Assembly: GCA_019918135.1 (NCBI GenBank)
Contig: WBZZ01004130.1
Span: 62,001 to 126,000 of the forward strand
DNA: 64,000 nt
Reading direction: 5' to 3'
Origin: Paulinella micropora
Taxonomy: Eukaryota > Cercozoa > Imbricatea > Euglyphida > Paulinellidae
The notes under the pieces were generated by a model, which saw nothing but the letters and a program-made list of their open reading frames with translations, was not told the DNA's origin and made no database searches. Shown in pieces: positions 1 through 9,812 of this stretch (position 1 is its first letter; each line of letters begins with the position of its first letter). The position numbers were made by a program, and so were the translations under genes.

Positions 1-2140
1 CAGCTTGCGTTCGGTAGCGTTAGCCAAGTAGACGTTGAGTGACTGCGACTGGCACACGTAAGGACCACGCAGCGCGGAGAGTTGCAGCTGGGCCTTCATC
101 GGCACTTCCCAGACGGTCTTGAACAGTCGTTTGATGTCGTCCGGCACGGAAAGTTCCTGGACAGAGCCGTCGTTTCGCAGCAGTTGCTCTCTGACAGCAG
201 GGGTCCAGAGCGCCCTTTGTTCGAGAGCTTTGACCAAGTGCCGGTTGAGTATAGCGTGCTCGCCGGCCAGGGCCCTCCTGACCATGAGGTTGCTGTAGAT
301 TGGCTCAAAACTCTCGCAAACACCGAGAATCTGCGAAGTGCTGGCTGTGGGCATGAGCGCGATCAAGAGGCTGTTGCGCAGCCCGTGGGCCTTGATGTCT
401 GCCTTCAGCCTAACCCATCTGCCGGTCGATCGCTCCACGCCCCAGAGGTCCGGCTGCAGCCGCAATTGTGAGGCGGTGCTGCCTTCAAACGCCGGGTATC
501 GCCCTTTTTCTCTGGCCAGTTCGGCGCTGGCACTGAGCGCCGCGTAGTAGATCTCGCGCGAAAGGCGCTCGTTCAGGGCGGCGGCTTCGGGGCTCTCAAA
601 AGGTAGTCCCAGGATCATAAACAGATCTGCGAGTCCACAGATGCCGAGCCCGACGGGCCTGTGCTCCAAGTTAGACATTTTAGCCTCGAGGACGGGGTAC
701 GTGGTAATGTCAATAATCCGGTCGAGATTGCGCACGGCGGTGCGCGTGACAGAGTGGAGGAGGTCGATGTCGACCATTTTCTTGTCCGGTGTGAGGAAGC
801 GGGGCAGACAAAGCGACGCGAGGTTGCAGACGGCGGTCTCTTCTGACGAGGACGTTTGCATGATCTCTGCGCAGAGGTTCGAGTTCTTGATAGTACCCGA
901 ATGCTGCTGGTTGCTCTTGGCGTTTGCGTGGTCTCGAAAAATGAGGTAAGGCGACCCGGTTTCGATCTGCGATTTGAGAATGGCGGACCACAGGTGCAGG
1001 GCTTTCACTTTCTGGCCCTGCTGTGTCTTCTCGGCGTGGGCGTAGCGAGACTCCCATAACTTGCCCCAGCACTCGTCCAGCCCCGACAATTCCGTCGGAC
1101 AAAACAGTGTCCAGTCACCGTCGTCCTTCGCTCGTTGCATGAACAGATCGGGTATCATCAGCGCCGTAAACAAGTCCCTCGCGCGATTTTCCGCCGCGCC
1201 CGTGTTTTGGCGGAGTTGGAGGAACTCGTAGATGTCCTTGTGCCACGGGGGCATGTACACCGCAAAGGCACCCTTCCTGCGTCCCGACTGGTTGGCGTAG
1301 CGACTCGTTTCATTAAGAATACGACAGAGAGGCACAACTCCGTCGCTCTTGCCTCCCGTCCCGTAGATCTTGGATCCTGCCGCCCGCACGTTGCCGATGT
1401 ACAAGCCTATGCCTCCCGCGTGTTTGGAAATGATTGCACAGTCTTTCACGGTTTCAAAGATCCCATTGAGCGAGTCTTCTCTGACAGGCAGCAGGAAACA
1501 CGACGCCAGCTGCTGGTTCCTGCGCAGGCCCGCATTGAACATAGTCGGCGAGGCGTGCGTGTGCAGGCCAACACTTAAGAGGTTGCAAGTGTCCTGGATC
1601 TTGCGCAAAACGCTGTCTTCGCTTTCTGCTAGGTTGTGGTGTAGCGCAATTGCGATTCGCAAGTACAAGTATTGCGGCGTCTCGCAGATCTTGTTTTCGC
1701 ACTCACGGAGGAGGTAGCCTTGTTTGAGCGTGGCTATGCCGAAAAAATCAAGAGTGAGGTCTCGTTCCTGCCTTATCATCGCGTTCAGGGCGGCGGCGTG
1801 CTTGTCCACAAAGAACGAGAACGATGGCACCAACGACAGGCGCAGACGATCCACCGAGCCGGCGAAGGCAGGGGAACAATTTTTTTGGATATTGCTGGCC
1901 TCGAGTCTGCCTCCGAGCAGCGCAAAGTCCGGGTGGTAAGAGGCCAACGCCGCACAGCTAGAGGCCGCGAGTCCGTCCAGCTCGGACGTGGAGATACCGT
2001 TCCGCAGGCCGGCAATAGTGGTCCTGGCCACCTCGACCGCGTTGGCGCCAGGAAGGTCACTCGCAAGGACCGAGATGCGGTGCAAGATCTTGTCGAAACA
2101 GACCGGCTCAAACGAACCATCTCTTTTTTTTGACCTGCAT
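1..2140 (-). CDS. Ribonucleoside-diphosphate reductase large subunit (class I), 3' end outside window
   Basis: Reduces ribonucleoside diphosphates to deoxyribonucleotides together with a small subunit that is not in this window. Reading leftward from 2131 the frame stays open to the window edge and matches eukaryotic R1 along its whole length. It has the N-terminal ATP-cone start (KRDGSFEPVCFDKI), the ASCFLL cysteine near residue 210, the active-site motif NLCAEI near residue 425, and RGPYVCQSQSLN near the left edge. The C-terminal redox cysteines lie outside. The ATG at 2138-2140 begins MQV and fits the family start, but the T8 run at 2124-2131 (A8 on the coding strand) puts it one base out of frame with the rest. 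Upstream in the main frame there is a stop and no ATG. One extra base in the run, real or from sequencing, is the simplest explanation. The family call is very secure. Confidence 0.95.
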
Positions 2141-2178
2141 TGGCAGTGCTTACATTTTTAGGCACGAGAGAAAAAAAA

Positions 2179-2511
2179 TCAGTCTCTGCTGAAATGCTGG
2201 AAGCCAAAATACGAAGCCAGCAGGGCGTCCGTCACTAACAATTCTCCTTTCCCCGTAGCAGCAAACAGCATGTACAAGAGCCCGTGCCGCAGGCGGTTCT
2301 CGGCTCACCACACTTTGCCACCCAGGAAGCCTTTTTCTTGTTTGTTTAGAACTTCGGAAAGCCACACCACGGCGGGGACCATGGCAAGAACGCGTAGTTT
2401 GTCTTTGGTCGGAGTTGCAGCGTCAAGTGCAACTTTGGCCAGTAAAAATCTGGCCGGAAGGCACCCACCAACAAAGAGCCAAGAATTGTCTTGAGCTTGT
2501 GTGTCTGTCAT
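2179..2511 (-). CDS. Small hydrophobic membrane protein with an in-frame TGA
   Basis: About 110 codons from ATG 2511 to TGA 2179-2181, interrupted by an in-frame TGA at 2305-2307. The part before it (68 aa) has two hydrophobic stretches. The part after it continues in the same frame with a hydrophobic helix (HGLLYMLFAATGKGELL). The junction reads KVW-TGA-AENRLRHG. From memory, small NCLDV membrane proteins have a pair of tryptophans followed by an N-R-x-x-H motif at this kind of position. That would make TGA a replacement for TGG or a readthrough codon, but I could not search. The function is unknown. The neighbours are RNR upstream of its stop and the polymerase/helicase cluster on the other side. 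It could instead be two short ORFs or a pseudogene. Confidence 0.5.
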
Positions 2512-2648
2512 GTTTAGCTTAATCAGCCAGAAACGTTAGACCTTTGATGTCGAAAGTTCAATTCTCTGATATTGCTACTGTCAGGCGCGCCCTTTTTTTG
2601 GGGTTATTGAGTATTGTCTGAGGAAAAAAAGTTTTATTGGAAACGGTA

Positions 2649-4043
2649 TCAGAGTCCCGGCGCGTCATTAGTCACCTTTTGCTTTTTCAGCGGCCTGTGA
2701 TCTTGGTACAGGCCGTCATGGAACTGCTCGGCAAAGCACATTTCTACATGGCCCTTTTTTTTGCCGCCATTCATCTTGTGGAGCACAAAAGCGGATTTCC
2801 TCTTCTTGGAGCCACCTTTCTCTCTCCCTCTCTCTGATTTGTCGTCGTCTTTTGCCAAGTACAAGCCAAACCTGTTCACCACGTGTTGCAGTCTGCCCAG
2901 TGACGACGTCTGTTGCTTTGCATACGCTGCCTTGTTCTCAGACCTAACCCCTGCTCGCGAATAAAACAAATCGTCGCAGGCGCGTTGCCATACCGCGTCC
3001 TTCTCTTGCAGCAGCTGGTTAGGGATCTCTGTGTGCGTTCCTTGCTCGTGATCGCACTCCTTTGCCTTTTTAGTACATGCGCTGGCATCCAGCTCGCTGA
3101 AGTTGCTTTTGCCCAGCGCCTCGCTGATGGTTTTAGCAACCTCGTACAGTTTGGCTGCATCTTCCTTTGTCGCGAGGATCTGTTGTGGCCCGGTGATCTT
3201 GACTGCGATCCGGGCGGCCGCCCGCGAGTCGAGCTTGGGCAAGGCGGACCTGAGCCGCTGGAAATCCCGCACTAAATCAATGGTGTTGAGCTCTGCAGCA
3301 TGAGCGAAGAAGCCTGGGTATCGGGCAAGCACGTCCACCACCTGCTTCTGCATCTCCTCCAGCGAATGCATACCCCTAAATTGCTCCATCTGTTCCTGGC
3401 GCCACATCACGTCGCGTTCAACGGAGCTGCTCTTCCAGTCAACCAGCTGGGTCAGCACCAGGCGCAGCAACACGTCGTCTTTTGTCTGTGTCTTCTTCTT
3501 CTTCTCTCCTTCTTCTTGTTCACCGCCGCCATGATCGTTTTCTTCTTTTTCGTGCCATCCTTCTTTCTCAGCGCGCGCGGAGGCTAGCTTCAGCAGTCGT
3601 TCATCCAATGGTTTGGCCTCGTCGAGCGTTATGATGAAGTCGGTGGACAGTTTCCGCCAGCATCCGTAGCCTAGATCTCTCTGGTGCTCGACCTCACGGG
3701 CCACCAGGCGCAGCTGCAGAGAAGCAGGGACTTCATACCTGTGCACCCGGCCGCTGTCGTCAATAAATTCGCCCACCCGCCGCGCGCCGTCTATGAGGGT
3801 CCAGTCCGAAACCTTGCCTTTCTTGGCAGCCTTGTCGATCATCTGCTTTTGTTTTTGCGCAAAGTTCTGGAGCATCGTCTTGAACAGCTGGCAGTGCTGC
3901 CAGGCCTTCCCTGCTCGCGCAAGGGCTTCGTCGTAGAACCTCACTGGACCTAGCCCGCCGTCGCCGAAATAGGCCAGGATAGTCGCGGGTGCTGCCAGGT
4001 TGCGCGCTCGCAGCAGCATCTGCGCCAGCCCCGGCCGGTAGGC
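2649..4043 (-). CDS. C-terminal part of origin-binding-type helicase (frameshifted from 4190-5500)
   Basis: Open frame of about 460 codons. Its first residues, AQMLLRARNLAAPATILAYF, match the end of the helicase core of herpesvirus-type origin-binding proteins, where a Q-x-x-x-R-x-R motif is followed by a hydrophobic strand. The piece therefore belongs to the helicase encoded to its right. The same frame extends past 4043, interrupted only by TGA at 4044-4046. The remainder has no recognised domain. It is rich in charge, with an acidic-to-lysine stretch near residues 165-185 (HGGGEQEEGEKKKKTQTKDD) and a basic, Lys/Arg-rich C-terminus. The stop is TGA 2649-2651. The first ATG (4017-4019) lies inside the conserved motif, so it is probably not a true start. 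Confidence 0.6.
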   Translation of the reverse strand, partial: AYRPGLAQMLLRARNLAAPATILAYFGDGGLGPVRFYDEALARAGKAWQHCQLFKTMLQNFAQKQKQMIDKAAKKGKVSDWTLIDGARRVGEFIDDSGRVHRYEVPASLQLRLVAREVEHQRDLGYGCWRKLSTDFIITLDEAKPLDERLLKLASARAEKEGWHEKEENDHGGGEQEEGEKKKKTQTKDDVLLRLVLTQLVDWKSSSVERDVMWRQEQMEQFRGMHSLEEMQKQVVDVLARYPGFFAHAAELNTIDLVRDFQRLRSALPKLDSRAAARIAVKITGPQQILATKEDAAKLYEVAKTISEALGKSNFSELDASACTKKAKECDHEQGTHTEIPNQLLQEKDAVWQRACDDLFYSRAGVRSENKAAYAKQQTSSLGRLQHVVNRFGLYLAKDDDKSERGREKGGSKKRKSAFVLHKMNGGKKKGHVEMCFAEQFHDGLYQDHRPLKKQKVTNDAPGL

Positions 4044-4189
4044 TCAGTAGCGAACATCGATGGCTGTCTGTGCTACAACGACGACTGCAAGTGCGTTGAC
4101 AACCTGGACGAGAGACACGGCGAAGGCCGCGACACCCGTGGCATTTTCTCCACTTCCGCCGCCATGGTGGCGGTTGACGCACAAACGCC

Positions 4190-5500
4190 CTTCCAGCTCG
4201 TCATGCTCAACTGTGCGGACAGAGAACGCAACAGCATGCGCTGTTTGGTTCTCTCCGCCGTCCTGCCAATTATGCGCACCCTCGCTCCTTCTGCCCACTC
4301 GCTGCGGGTCTTGTTGTCGTGTGCGTACCTGGCCTTCTGTTCCTCGGTCCAGCCGGCCTTAGGACCGGCCGGCCTGTTCTGTCTGCACAGTGCCGCGGCG
4401 TCCAGCTCGGGCGTGTGGTGCTGCAGGGCCTTGCCTTCCTCTACCAGTTCGTCGTACGCTCTGCGCGCTTCCGGGCTGCCCACGAGGTGCGGAAACGTGT
4501 GGCCGAGCCGGACCATGTCGTCGTAGGTAGCCTCCAGCGCGCGCTGTGAGCGAAAGCAAGTCCAGCTACGCAGCGCGTTGTCAGCGAGGCTTTCCGCCAG
4601 AGCCGCTTTCCAGGTATCATAGTCCGGCACGATCTTCAACCTGCGCTCCAACGAGGGCAGAATGTAGGAGTAATGGTGAAACTCGACCTGCGCCTGCGCC
4701 TGCTCCAGCGTGTCGCACTTTGCACGCTTGAAGGCGATCCCTTCTTCCTTGCTGCAAAACAAGAAGTCGTACAGCCTGCTGCGTTCTGTCAGGTCCTTGT
4801 CCATGATCAGGAGACGCTCCGTTCGTTCACACACGTCGAGCAGAACAGTATTGTTGGTTCGCAGGTTGCTTCGGTTGGTCTTCTTGCTCACTATCTGGTC
4901 ACAGATCAGCACGAACTCGTCCAACACACAGAGCGAGTATCGCTGGATGAAGGACAGCCCGCCGTCGCCCCTTTCCTTGCTTTGTAGTTTCCACAACGAC
5001 TCCTCCTGGCAAAAGACTATTTTTGTCTCGTACAGGTCGTGGTAGGAACCGCTGGCCTTATCTCTCTCGTAGTACACGACTGTATCATCGATTATGCCTT
5101 GCAGAACAGCGAGATTGCTGTCGACATCCTGTAGTTGCGCTAGTTCCTCTTCGCAGAACCGCTTCAGTTCTGCTGCCTTCCATGCATGGCACTGAAGCAG
5201 CAGTCCGCCGCTGCCGCTGGTAGCCTGTGTCCGTCGCCCATTGACCCACAGGATCCTGGCGACAGGATTCTGCCGGCGCAGCCGGTAGATGAACTCGAAA
5301 GCAGTGTAGGTCTTGCCCATCCCTGTCCAGGCGTTGAGGCATTGCACGCTGTGCTTCTCAAAAGAGAGCGGGTGCAACACGGATCGTCCGCTCGCTGTCT
5401 TGGCCATGTCGTCCGCAGTCGCATAGACTCGCGTATTGGTACAGCCGGTGCTGCTAGGAGGCAACAAGACTGACTCCAGGTCGCCGGGCTGAGCGACCAT
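4190..5500 (-). CDS. SF2 helicase, origin-of-replication-binding-protein type
   Basis: ATPase/helicase fused downstream of the polymerase domain. Visible motifs are Walker A in NAWTGMGKTYTAFEF (about 5300-5330), Walker B in YSLCVLDEFVLICDQI (about 4915-4945), and a later segment VCASTATMAAEVE (about 4150-4190) that resembles the T-x-T...G strand of the second RecA domain. The continuous frame covers 4073-5746, but only the part left of about 5500 looks like real protein. To the right the polymerase frame takes over, and left of about 4200 the coding signal passes to another frame. Helicases of this group unwind DNA at replication origins; combined with a TV-Pol they form replication proteins of plasmid-like elements and some viruses. 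The gene needs at least two frame changes plus a TGA to be read through, so it is probably inactive or mis-sequenced. Confidence 0.7.
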
Positions 5501-6555
5501 CTGTGCACGGACCAGCCAATGTCTGTCGGGGGCACCGGGACACAGACTTCTACACGCTTGCCAGCCACATTCATGAACTTGGTGCCTGGCTTGCTCGTCT
5601 CGACTCCCGGGTAGACAGCGTTTTCTCTGATGTAGGCGTTCAGCTCGCGCACCACCTCGCCCTTGTCCGCTGGCAGCTTGCCCTCTCGGTCGGAAACAAT
5701 GACTTCGTCGTGCACTAGGCAGCAAATGTCGCAACCCTGGTCCCAAAAGAATTGCATGGCCGTCCTCATGGTCACTGCCTCGTACCTAGTTGCAAGGTAG
5801 TGTACGAAGCGACCGAGCTTGTCGTAGAGTGTCGCCGAGCGGCCAGGCAGGGTCTCCTCCGCGTCGCCCTTCTTCTCGCAATCTTTCCACAGCTTCTTGT
5901 AGTACCACGTGCCCAGAAACTCGGCCGCGGCCCGTACAGCCGCCTGGTAGGCACGAGTGGTAGGGTAGTCGCCAGCACAAGAAGAATCACCGAACTTGCT
6001 GCCGCCGTGCGTGATCTTGAGCATGGCGTTCTTGGCGCCCTCCCGGTCCACTCTCAGCTCCTCTTGCACGCGCCCCAGCACTTCCTCCCGCCGTTCGACG
6101 TATTCTTGCAGGGCAGAGACCTTGCTGCCAAGGAGTTCGCGAGCGCGCGGCACCTCGCCGACCAAGAACCAGATGAAGTAAGGCACACTGTTCTTGATAT
6201 CGAACGCCCAGTGCCAGTCTTCGAGACAGAGCCTGCGTAGGGCCGTGGGCGCGTTCTGGTAGCCACAGTCTGCGTAGAGCCTGCCGCCTTTGCGACCACT
6301 CCCGTAGCTATAGTTCACCTTCATGCCGCCATCGCTGTTGCAGGCCGCGTGCAGAGCCAACAGGAACTTGTAGAGCGGGTTGAGTCGCTTGTTCTCCACC
6401 AGCTGCGGGAGCTTAGCTTGGTCCCCTGTCTCGTACAGAGACGGCATGACACGATTGTACCTACCATACATGACATCCAATAAAAATTTAGCCAGCCTCA
6501 CAAAAAATTTAGCGTTAAATTTCGCGTAAATTTCGACAAAGTGAAAAATTGGCAA
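5500..6555 (-). CDS. Family A-like (TV-Pol type) DNA polymerase domain, N-terminal part of a polymerase-helicase
   Basis: About 350 codons with the three palm motifs of the superfamily A/TV-Pol group. Motif A-like is WAFDIKNSVPYFIWFL, motif B-like is GAKNAMLKITHGGSKFGD, and motif C is CCLVHDEVIVSD. This group sits between Pol I and T7-like RNA polymerases and is known from transposons, virophage-like elements and some viruses. It probably copies element DNA. No 3'-5' exonuclease domain is visible. The start is uncertain: the frame is open to 6555 with only TTG there, and the first ATG is at 6469-6471. The real frame ends near 5500 (around GWSVHR) and the helicase continues one frame over. The upstream AT-rich stretch (6480-6560) may be a truncated 5' end. 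Confidence 0.7.
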
Positions 6556-6893
6556 TAGTCTCGTTCCGGCTGCAGACCACTTCTCGAGTTTATTGACTCG
6601 AGAAGAATGAGCTGGTCAAGGCAGTCCGTTACTTTTTTCCGAGGTTGGTGCGAAACGGTTTTCTAGAATTTCCGTTGCGAATCATTGCCTGTTTGTACCA
6701 TATCACTTCCTCTTTTTGCTCATATCACAATATTTCGGGTATATCACTATTATTTGGACACTATGGGACAAAAAGGCAATACGTGCCTGAACCAGCAGCT
6801 AGGCGCGTGCCACTGCCATGACAAAAAAGTAACGGGCTGTCAGTCCAGCCTCATAATCCAACAACCGACGCAAAAAAGTAACGGACGAAGGAC
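6556..6893. other. Intergenic region with a 19-bp imperfect inverted repeat
   Basis: No convincing gene. A 19-base segment at 6620-6638 (GGCAGTCCGTTACTTTTTT) is repeated in inverted orientation at 6823-6841 with two mismatches, enclosing about 184 bp. A further copy of the inner part (AAAAAAGTAACGGAC) lies at 6872-6886. The arrangement could be a degenerate MITE-like element or a long hairpin. No target duplication was identified. Confidence 0.4.
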
Positions 6894-7695
6894 ATGTTCG
6901 CACGACCCTGTGACCGCGTGGAGACCCGACAGGCCAAGCGACGCCGCGTGGACAAGATGGCGCTCGCCGTGCAGTTGACTGGACCGACGGAGCCCATGAC
7001 ATTACACGAGGTGATAGAGTACACCGCCCGACGGGACGACGCGGAATACGCTATCCCTGTCACATGTGATTTCGCCGAACACGACTACACCGAACCAGGA
7101 AGCGCCAGAACAGGTGACGAAGTGACGGCGGAACTCATCGCAGAGGGCGAGGCTGGTGCCTGGAGGGGGCTATTTGCAATGGTCCGACCTAGACAGTATT
7201 ATCGCTGGTCGCTACAGCAGATTCGAGCAATTGAAAGAACCCGGCGACTCGACCCTCCGAGCAATCGCGGCCAGCTATCTCGCCGTGCGTTTCTTGGCTA
7301 CGCTGCTGCCGCTTGGAGTGGCTAATATCTGCAAAGATTACATCGCGCCCCGTTTTGTCAACGACATAGATCACGAACAATGGGTTTCCCTGGATGACGA
7401 CGGTCGGTCACAGCTGGTATGGCGCAGCTACATGCCCACCATGAAACACAATTCGTTTTACTACGAGCCTTTGCGGGAAACACCACAAGAAATGAAATAT
7501 ATAGACAGATTGCTAAGATATCCTTACATCGCCAGCGGAGTCAGCATGAGAATTACACCTGAATCGCTGGGAGGCCTCAGAGCGCAGCACAAGCCGCTAG
7601 CACGCGCATACTTACGCAAGCGAGCGGCACTTCACAACAGGCGCATTGCGGCTTTCAGAGCGAGAGTAGAGCAGCTTGTTCGCGAAAATTTGTAA
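6894..7695 (+). CDS. Hypothetical protein, frameshifted in a G run
   Basis: I do not recognise this protein. It begins at ATG 6894, with a basic NLS-like stretch near the start (QAKRRRVDK), and reads well to about 7165. There a G5 run (7168-7172) moves the coding frame to the one that ends at TAA 7693-7695. The second part (LDSIIAGRYSRFEQL, then HEQWVSLDDDGRSQLVWRSY) has normal composition, a hydrophobic segment around FLATLLPLGVANI and a basic C-terminal helix (KRAALHNRRIAAFRARVEQL). Joined, it would be about 265 aa. Read without the shift, the two pieces are 143 and 179 codons and overlap. Promoter elements are not obvious. Confidence 0.55.
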
Positions 7696-7833
7696 TTATT
7701 CAATAAAAACAAAATGTATGTATCACTATACACGTATAGCAACCCCCCCCCTGAGCCAAGGGTCGCCAGCGGGGGGCGCTCGCCACCCATCTCCGCCCTC
7801 GCAGCCCCCTACCGCTAAAGCAGCCCCCAACCA

Positions 7834-8090
7834 CTTTCTGGGCCTTTTGATCAAAATCCAGTTTCATACAAGCTCATTTCCATCAAAAGGCCCGGAATTT
7901 TTCTGGGCCTTTTGATCAAAATCCAACCTCATTTTCTGGGCCTTTTGATCAAAATCCAGTCTCATACAAGCTCATTTCCATCAAAAGGCCCAGACCAGCC
8001 GTTGAACCAGGCAGATTTCCCGGACTCCGGGCCTTTTGATGGCAACGAGCCCGTATACAAGCCGGAATTCCATCAAAAGGCCCAGACTGT
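7834..8090. repeat. Three regularly spaced hairpins with GGGCCTTTTGAT arms
   Basis: The 12-base arm GGGCCTTTTGAT occurs at 7840-7851, 7905-7916, 7938-7949 and 8029-8040. Its exact reverse complement occurs at 7882-7893, 7980-7991 and 8072-8083. This gives three stem-loops (7840-7893, 7938-7991, 8029-8083) with loops of 30, 30 and 31 nt and spacings of 98 and 91 bp. The first two loops are nearly identical and each arm contains the palindromic core TTTTGATCAAAA. They sit between the end of the 6894-7695 gene and ATG 8187, so they could be transcript-end hairpins, regulatory sites or a small repeat family. Confidence 0.8.
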
Positions 8091-8186
8091 GACATTTTCC
8101 CGGGAAGTGGCACCCACCGCCCATGGGAAAATCGGCGAGCGGCAAGCAGCCTCGCGTCAAAAGTTGGCAGAGCTGGCGCCAAAGAT

Positions 8187-9174
8187 ATGTCTTTTGAAGA
8201 ACACGAATGGTTTAAGCAGCTGTTTGGCCAGGCAGAGAGCTCGTCCAAATCCAAGCAGCTGAACGAGGCAGAATACAAGAGCATGCAAGGCCTGTTCAGC
8301 GTGGGGCGGGGTTACGTTAGGGGGCAAGAGGTTTTTCTGCTCCAGAACGAGGGCCGCGCCTTCATAGCGGGCGGCTTCGAGCTCGTTTCGCTAGACGAAA
8401 TAAGGAAACGAGCAAAGGATGCATGCAGCTCGTTCCCGGGAAAAGGCCGCGTGAGCTTCTCGCACCAGACTACGCGCTCCGCCTTCAACGACCACTGCAA
8501 AGAGTCGCAGTTCAATTGCCTTGAGTTCCCCAGTTCCCAGCAAACGCCTGAGCACTGCCTCACCGGTTACATACGCGATCTCACCCAGGGGCCCGACTGT
8601 GTGTTGGCGGCGGCGCCAGCGCTCTTCTATCGGCAGTACTGCCTGCCGATGCAGCCAGAAGAAAAGCGCGGCCAGCGCGCCGACCGCCAGCTGAACACAT
8701 TGCGGCCGGTCATAAATTACCTCAAGGAACAATTGCCAGGCGTGGAGAGTTTGCGCGTAGAGAACGGCTACGTGAAGTGCAGGCTCCCCCACATGAAACT
8801 TATAAACAATTATATAAAAAATTTAAGCGACAACAACAAGGACGAGATCCGAAAGCTACTGCAAGTAGGCCTAGTCACAAACGCCGAGGTGCCCTTCGCA
8901 CAACGCAACAACCTGCGTTTTTCTCTGCGACCGCCGCGCGGTGGCGGCCAGTTCGTGCACCAGGTGCTGTGCTCGGCGCTGGGCGTTACCTATGCGGCAA
9001 ACCCCGGCGACAGGCAGTTCTGGCGCGAATATGCGCAGCTGGCCCTGAACTCGCTGTACGAATCGACGCTGTGGTATGCGCTCGAAAGGGCGGCCAAAGG
9101 GGAACACTGTCATGTGTTGCTGACGTTTGTGGGCGGCGGGGTGTTTGGCAACGACCGCGAATGGATCGCGAGCG
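8187..9174 (+). pseudogene. Macrodomain-like protein, N-terminal part, disrupted by copia insertion
   Basis: ATG 8187 opens a frame of 329 codons up to the transposon edge at 9174/9175. The distal part (HQVLCSALGVTYAANPGD, then CHVLLTFVGGGVFGNDREWI) resembles macrodomain ADP-ribose-binding folds: a hydrophobic strand followed by a G-G-G-V-F-G loop, then a helix. That helix continues at 17524 on the far side of the transposon. Only a few codons of retroelement sequence (SE then TAA) follow at the insertion, so the present product lacks the last 41 residues. The 5-bp target duplication GAGCG (9170-9174 and 17519-17523) proves insertion into a formerly continuous gene. The N-terminal 200 residues are not recognised. 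The macrodomain call is from pattern only. Confidence 0.75.
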
Positions 9175-9570
9175 AGTAAGTACACTAGTAGACATTAGTC
9201 TCCGGATACTTGAATAATCGTTTGCGCTGAGGCACTTTGATCAAAGGTTGAAGGAACAATAATGAATTTAATCAATGGTTAGAAACCAATGACTGAAACT
9301 CAATCTAATTTACCATAAATTTATAGTGAAATAAATACCACCAATTTATATACTGATCTTGTGGTCAGAAATTCAAGTGATGATTCAGTATGGGCCAATC
9401 TATACTAACTGGCAACTAATTGTGAATAACGGTAATATCAACGTAACGAATAATAATTATGATACGAAATATGAAAATGGTAATGAATATGATCCGGTCA
9501 AATATAAATGTTATGTCGTGAAATTGACCATAAAAGGTAACAATATATTTAGTAAATATTATTGCTTACT
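9175..9570 (-). repeat. Copia 3' LTR
   Basis: 396 bp, nearly identical to 17123-17518. Left edge AGTAAG abuts the target duplication; right edge CTTACT abuts the polypurine tract. AT-rich. Confidence 0.95.
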
Positions 9571-9812
9571 CTCCCCCTCGGCATAACATATATGTATATG
9601 TATATTATCTTTAAGTTACTAACATGATTGGCCATATGAAACTATATGTAAACTAGCGATTCATGATGATGAAGTATGATACATGTTAATGTTGCATTAA
9701 CACTAAAAATGACAAAAAATAATTCGTAAGCATCAAAGGATGCAGGTCCTTGCAGCGGTGTAGCAAGTCTGTTGAATAAATTCATCCTAAGTGTCTGTAA
9801 AAGCTAGAGGCA

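Noticed and set aside
2101..2165. Short intron (GT...AG) at the 5' end of the RNR gene
   Set aside because: Possible GTAAG and CAG signals are only about 19 bp apart, too short; a one-base homopolymer indel explains the frame better.
4053..4526. Plus-strand ORF 4164-4526 with protein-like start
   Set aside because: Lies antisense to the helicase, which has clear motifs; no family recognised for the plus frame.
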